Notes under the pieces: model-generated
Database searches by the model: none
The model's input: the letters and a program-made list of their open reading frames with translations, nothing else
Told to the model about the DNA's origin: nothing
Assembly: GCF_029893965.1 (NCBI RefSeq)
Contig: NZ_JARXXP010000029.1
Coordinates: 1-56,779, forward strand
DNA from: Paenibacillus sp. PastM-3
GTDB taxonomy: Bacteria > Bacillota > Bacilli > Paenibacillales > Paenibacillaceae
DNA length: 56,779 nt
Reading direction: 5' to 3'
Shown here: positions 52,573 to 56,779 of the stretch, in pieces
Position numbering within the stretch: the stretch's first letter is position 1
How the letters are laid out: the number at the start of each line of letters is the position of its first letter
Translations under genes and position numbers: made by a program

Positions 52573-54699
52573 ATGACTACTTATTTACATACAACGGACT
52601 TCCATTTCTACTGTTCGGGGATTTATAGCGGCAAGATTCATTTTACGGAAAAAGCAATCCTGCACGCCAAGGTAGACGTCCGCCGCCGCACGCAAATGCA
52701 GGACAACGTGCTTGATCCGAACGCGAAATATGTGCTTCCTTTTGCCAAAATTGCCCGCCAGCTCTCTTCCTACGAAGCTGCAGACTGGACGGGAGAAAAG
52801 GTTGTCCTTGACACCGGCGAGGTATACCACAAGCATATCCGATATGAGGCGGAGATTGGCGGAAAGCTGGAGGTTTCACAGGTCTGGGCCCTGCGGGGCG
52901 ATACGGCGCTGGATGTGGTGACGCTGGACGGCGAGGTTATTGCTTTTCTTACCCCTAACCGCTACGGGATTGAGCTGATCGTCAAGGCAGGCTATGAAAA
53001 ACTGACTCCGCTGACGGTCTATGATGAGCCGCTTCTGTCCAAGCCGGAGTATGGCGTTAATGATCTCGGAACGTTCCTGATTTCAATGCGCGACGGCATT
53101 AAGCTGGCGACCGATGTGTTTCTGCCGGAGGGCATTCAGCCGGGGGCGAAGCTGCCTACGATTCTTGTGCGGACCTGTTATGACCGTAACGGGAAAAAAG
53201 AGATTTTTATGCGCTGGGCGAACAAAGGTTATGCTGTAGTCTCCCAGGACGTGCGGGGACGGGCGGATTCTGAGGGTGAGCTGATTCCTTTTTATAATGA
53301 ACGGGATGACGGCTACGACACGATTGACTGGATTATTGCCCAGGACTGGTCTGACGGCAAGGTCGGCATGTGGGGCGCCTCCTATCTCGGCTATGTCGTT
53401 GTCGCAGCAGCGACCAGCGGGCATCCGAACCTCAAAGCTGTTGTGGATGAAGTAAATGTAGGCTCGCCGTTTATTGATACTGCACGCAAAGGAGGGACGC
53501 TGTGCTCCTGGCCGCTGCTGTCGTGGACCCTGGCGCAGTCGGTGGGGACGCGGACGGATTTTGATATTTTTGGCGGGATTACGGTAAGTCCGGAAGCGGC
53601 TGTTGATGCAAGGCCGATCCGGGACATTCCGCAGCAGATGATCGGGAAGACCTCAGGCCCGTGGGAGCTGTGGAGCCGGCATCCGGAATATGATGACTTC
53701 TGGCGGAACTGCACCTTCACCGAGCTGGGTCATCAGGTCAAGGTTCCAATGTATGTCATCTCCGGCTGGTATGACGGGGACAGTCCCGGTGTATCGGAGA
53801 CCTGGCGGATGCTCACTGAGCACGATGTTCCAAACCGCAAAATCCGCTTGGGCGCCTGGGAGCACGGGCCGAACCGGGCCAGGGATCTGCAGGGGGTTGC
53901 TTTTGGCGAGGATGCGGTTGTCTACGATTATGATGTCTCGGTACTGCGCTGGTTCGACCGGTTCCTGAAGGACATTCCGAACGGTATCGATGAGGAGCCG
54001 CGGGCCTCCTATTATGTAGTCGGTGAAAACCGCTGGAGAACCTCTGAAGACTGGACTCCTGCTGAAGCGGTGGTTACGCAGTTCTATCTCGCCGGGGAGG
54101 GCCGGGCGAATTCGTCGCTGGGCGACGGCAGGCTGGCAGTTGCACCGGAAGCGGACTCCGCCCCGGATACGTTTATCTATAATCCGGCGGACCCGATTGC
54201 AGACAGCGGGGAGCGTGAGCCGGAGAATATGCGGAAGCATGAGCTGCGCAGCGATATTGTGGTGTACACCAGCGAATCTCTGGCGGACAAGCTTACGGTT
54301 GCCGGGGAGCTGTCCTGCGTGCTGTATGCGGCGAGTACGGGCCTTGATACCGACTGGGTTGTTACGCTCAGCGATGTGCATGAGAACGGCGATTCGATCC
54401 GGCTGTCCAACTATATTGTGCGGGCCAAGTACCGTCACGGGCTGGACAATCCGCAGCTGCTGGTTCCCGGCCAGGTGGAGAAATATGATATTTTCCTGCA
54501 AAATATCGCCCATACCTTCGCCGCCGGACACCGCATCCGGTTCACGGTTACCTCGTCCAGCAAATTTGTCGCGTTCCCGAATACGAATACCGGCAGTGAT
54601 CCGTATGAGGATACTGAGGCGATAATTGTTCAGCAGACCATCTGCCATAGCCTAGAACATCCGAGTCATATTCTTCTGCCGGTGATACCGAATGCATAA
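52573..54699 (+). CDS. CocE/NonD-family alpha/beta hydrolase (X-Pro dipeptidyl-peptidase-like)
   Basis: 708 aa from the ATG 12 nt after the dipeptidase stop, behind GATAGGGG. The first 155 residues are an extra N-terminal domain not present in minimal CocE proteins. The hydrolase starts at about 160 (MRDGIKLATDVFLP). Nucleophile Ser270 in WGASYLGY, acid in GWYDGDSPG, His in GAWEHGPNRAR. A C-terminal jelly-roll (X-Pro dipeptidyl-peptidase C-like) domain ends with RFTVTSSSKF. Third gene of the apparent amino-acid/peptide operon. Probably cleaves peptides, esters or amides. Confidence 0.88.
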   Translation: MTTYLHTTDFHFYCSGIYSGKIHFTEKAILHAKVDVRRRTQMQDNVLDPNAKYVLPFAKIARQLSSYEAADWTGEKVVLDTGEVYHKHIRYEAEIGGKLEVSQVWALRGDTALDVVTLDGEVIAFLTPNRYGIELIVKAGYEKLTPLTVYDEPLLSKPEYGVNDLGTFLISMRDGIKLATDVFLPEGIQPGAKLPTILVRTCYDRNGKKEIFMRWANKGYAVVSQDVRGRADSEGELIPFYNERDDGYDTIDWIIAQDWSDGKVGMWGASYLGYVVVAAATSGHPNLKAVVDEVNVGSPFIDTARKGGTLCSWPLLSWTLAQSVGTRTDFDIFGGITVSPEAAVDARPIRDIPQQMIGKTSGPWELWSRHPEYDDFWRNCTFTELGHQVKVPMYVISGWYDGDSPGVSETWRMLTEHDVPNRKIRLGAWEHGPNRARDLQGVAFGEDAVVYDYDVSVLRWFDRFLKDIPNGIDEEPRASYYVVGENRWRTSEDWTPAEAVVTQFYLAGEGRANSSLGDGRLAVAPEADSAPDTFIYNPADPIADSGEREPENMRKHELRSDIVVYTSESLADKLTVAGELSCVLYAASTGLDTDWVVTLSDVHENGDSIRLSNYIVRAKYRHGLDNPQLLVPGQVEKYDIFLQNIAHTFAAGHRIRFTVTSSSKFVAFPNTNTGSDPYEDTEAIIVQQTICHSLEHPSHILLPVIPNA

Positions 54700-54788
54700 G
54701 GTGTCTTGTAACATTTTCCATTTATACTCCGTCAGGAAAGGTATATCAGCATTTGCCTGAATGGACTGAGATAAAAGGGGGACGTTTT

Positions 54789-56075
54789 ATGAAAAAAAGA
54801 CCGGCACTGCCTTTGAGTGTCCTGCTGCTTCCATGTATTCTGCTGTCCGGCTGCGGTTCTGGCGGGTCTGGTGATTTTGCCGGCGGCCCTGCTGCAGACT
54901 CCGCGATGAACTTCAGTGAACGGGCAGAATCAGCGGCGAAGCTGGATGCCCGGCTTGCACGGCAGAGCAATGAGCTTGGCCTGCGGCTGTTCAGCAAACT
55001 TAGGGAGCTGGGCGATGAAGCAGGTAATCTGACGATTTCGCCATACAGCATTTCGGCTGCGCTGGCCCTGGCTTACAATGGCAGCGGCGGTGAGACGGCG
55101 GAAGAGCTGGGACAGCTGCTGGGCTATGCTCCCGGGGAGCTGGAGCAGCTGAATGCCGGCAGCAAGGCATTGCTGCCGCTGCTGAACGATGCCGGACCCG
55201 GCATTCAGCTTGAGCTGGCCAATTCGGTGTGGGCTGATCAGGGAATACGGCTGCGCAAGGAGTATCTGAAAGCAGTCAAGACCAGCTATGGCGCGGAGGT
55301 TCGCACAACAAATCTGTCTGCGGAGAAGTCTGTTACCGTTACCGAGGTGAATCGATGGGTTGAAGATCAAACGGCGGGCAAGATAGACAGGATGCTCGAG
55401 CAGCCGCCCGGAGGCAATACAGTAGCTCTGCTGGTCAATGCTCTGTATTTTAAAGGAGCGTGGCAAGAGAAGTTTCCTGTAGAGCGCTCTGAGCCTGCAC
55501 AATTTCACACGGGGAATAATACCCCGGCAGAAGTGATGATGATGAAGCAGACCGGTAACTTTGCTTATGCAGAAACAGAGGACTGGCAGGCTGTACGGCT
55601 TCCTTACGGGGAAGGCCAGATGGAGATGCTGGTTATTCTGCCGTCTGAAGGTTCGTCTGCAGATGAGGTGCTTCAGGGCGGATTGCCTGCCGGAGAACAG
55701 TTCGCGGAGAGGTTCGGAACCGTTGGCCTTCCGCGGTTCACTGCCGAATACGGCGTTGATCTGAAGGAGGCTGTACAGGCACTGGGCATGAAGACTCCGT
55801 TTGATCCGGCCACAGCAGATTTCCCGGCGCTTACAGATGTGGATACGCCCATCTTCATCGGCTCGATTATTCATAAGACATTTATCGAGGTGAATGAAGC
55901 CGGAACGGAAGCTGCTGCATCAACGCTCGCTGCAATGGATGGCGGAGCGGCTCCCACTGCCGACTTACCCTTTGAGCTGACTGCCGACCGGCCGTTTATC
56001 TTCATAATCGAGGACACACAGACGGGCTTATGGCTGTTCCTCGGGTCAATCGGGAAGCCGCTGCAGGCGGAATAG
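54789..56075 (+). CDS. Lipoprotein serpin (serine protease inhibitor family)
   Basis: 428 aa from the ATG at 54789 behind AAGGGGGAC. Lipoprotein signal, lipobox LSGC (Cys22), Gly/Ser linker, then a complete serpin domain: NLTISPYSISAALALAYNGSGGETA in two segments, NALYFKGAWQEKF, MMKQTGNFAYAE, GLPRFTAEYGVDLKEA. The hinge NEAGTEAAASTLAAM fits an inhibitory serpin. The final strand RPFIFIIEDTQTGLWLFLGSIGKP is also present. It would sit outside the membrane and could protect the cell from proteases. P1 cannot be fixed confidently. Confidence 0.93.
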   Translation: MKKRPALPLSVLLLPCILLSGCGSGGSGDFAGGPAADSAMNFSERAESAAKLDARLARQSNELGLRLFSKLRELGDEAGNLTISPYSISAALALAYNGSGGETAEELGQLLGYAPGELEQLNAGSKALLPLLNDAGPGIQLELANSVWADQGIRLRKEYLKAVKTSYGAEVRTTNLSAEKSVTVTEVNRWVEDQTAGKIDRMLEQPPGGNTVALLVNALYFKGAWQEKFPVERSEPAQFHTGNNTPAEVMMMKQTGNFAYAETEDWQAVRLPYGEGQMEMLVILPSEGSSADEVLQGGLPAGEQFAERFGTVGLPRFTAEYGVDLKEAVQALGMKTPFDPATADFPALTDVDTPIFIGSIIHKTFIEVNEAGTEAAASTLAAMDGGAAPTADLPFELTADRPFIFIIEDTQTGLWLFLGSIGKPLQAE

Positions 56076-56393
56076 CCTAACTCACATAAATATAGGAAAA
56101 GCGGCATGTCTTATCGAACCAAGAGGATTTTCACCATCTAATTCAGCGGAAAACCCCGCTGCCGGGAAACTAGTTGGAAAAACGCCACTTAGATTCATGA
56201 AAATCAGCCTCAAAGTGATAAATGCCCAGAAATAGATGACTTTTTTCCACTTAGTGGCTGCAAACTCCGGGATTCACGGCAATTAAGTGACTAAAATCTA
56301 CGGCTGTTGATTAACCAAAAAAAGGTAGCAAAAAGGCCGCTCATTCGGTAAAGTGTTTGTACCCCTACAAACCATCCGAAACGAGGCGACCTC
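56076..56393. other. Gene-free stretch with repeats and the left end of an IS element
   Basis: 56165-56300 carries repeats of the same family as at 7797-7985. The IS left end with its terminal repeat should lie between about 56315 and 56393 (AAAAAGGCCGCTCATTCGG ...), but the exact boundary cannot be fixed without the right end. Confidence 0.55.
56165..56300. repeat. TGGAAAAACGCCACTTA-type dispersed repeat cluster
   Basis: CTAGTTGGAAAAACGCCACTT (two overlapping segments, about 56170-56190) is nearly identical to 7847-7868. An inverted TTTTTTCCACTTAGTGGC follows at about 56240-56258 and a degenerate AATTAAGTGACTAAAATC near 56281. Confidence 0.6.
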
Positions 56394-56779
56394 ATGAAAA
56401 AGTCTACTTCATTATCGAACATTCTGCAATCGGTGATTCCACCGGAACGGATTTCTCCAATCCTGGAAGAACTTAATTATGTCGATGTTGCCAGAAAGTT
56501 TACCGTCTATAATCTGTTCTTATTTCTTAGCGAAGCCGCCTTTCAGCAATGGGACGGATACCGTGACGGTGAGCAGCAAATGGCTCATCATGGTCAGCGT
56601 GCAGTGGACCACTCTACGCTTTCCAAAAAAGCAAAACACGTTCCTTATGAACTTTTCAAGCGTTTGCTGACCATCCTCATTGAGCTGTGTAACCGCAAGA
56701 CGAGACGGTCCCTTGGCATACCCAAAGAATTGCTTATTGTTGATTCCACTCAAGTTACGGTGGGGGCAGGCCGACTGCC
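56394..56779 (+). mobile_element. 5' part of an IS4-family transposase gene, cut by the window end
   Basis: The frame from the ATG at 56394 runs open to the last base (128 codons): MKKSTSLSNILQSVIP, FTVYNLFLFLSEAAFQQWDG, RAVDHSTLSKKAKHVPYELF, PKELLIVDSTQV. The DST near residue 118 is the first catalytic Asp of the DDE domain of IS4-type transposases. The remainder lies outside the window. The IS lies downstream of the serpin gene. Confidence 0.82.

Overview
The window looks like a chromosomal segment of a Paenibacillus-type Firmicute. It has strong AGGAGG ribosome binding sites, frequent GTG/TTG starts, sigma-A style promoters, many AraC/YesN-type regulators, Lpl-type sugar ABC transporters and dispersed short intergenic repeats. 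All gene and family names rest on motif and sequence recognition; no search was run.

Layout. 1-1550: the 3' end of a group II intron, a repeat-rich intergenic stretch and a six-gene tRNA array (Glu, Val, fMet, Asp, Gly, Arg). 1610-11158: an L-fucose locus with a DeoR repressor divergent from fucI, a FGGY kinase, fucA and fucU, followed by a probable GH151 alpha-L-fucosidase and its divergent AraC regulator. 11159-36221: a carbohydrate-degradation region with further AraC/YesN regulators, an SGNH esterase, an Lpl-type ABC importer, a secreted beta-helix/Big2 protein, an operon of a small protein + giant GH2 + GH94 phosphorylase, and a GH88 unsaturated glucuronyl hydrolase. It is interrupted at 31300-35050 by a broken SUKH (SMI1/KNR4) gene, a secreted Ntox44-type toxin and decayed gene fragments.

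38102-48760 is the most unusual part: a ten-gene, same-strand cluster of metK, a NifH-like, a NifD-like and a NifK-like protein, a radical SAM protein with an unusual CX8CX2C motif, an MTA/SAH-type nucleosidase, and a nitrate/sulfonate-type ABC importer (ATPase, two permeases, lipoprotein). A promoter, an inverted repeat and an intrinsic terminator lie ahead of metK. The D-like subunit has a single cysteine and lacks recognisable FeMo-cofactor ligands, so this is not a nitrogen-fixing nitrogenase. MetK would supply SAM, the radical SAM protein would use it, the nucleosidase would remove 5'-deoxyadenosine/MTA/SAH, and the transporter would import a substrate that may be an organosulfur compound. 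The reaction is unknown. The cluster ends beside a 49-codon remnant of an ABC exporter.

49044-56779: fabV on the minus strand, then an ornithine cyclodeaminase-like gene, an M19 dipeptidase-like gene and a CocE/NonD hydrolase in a row, a lipoprotein serpin, and the 5' part of an IS4-family insertion sequence cut by the window edge.
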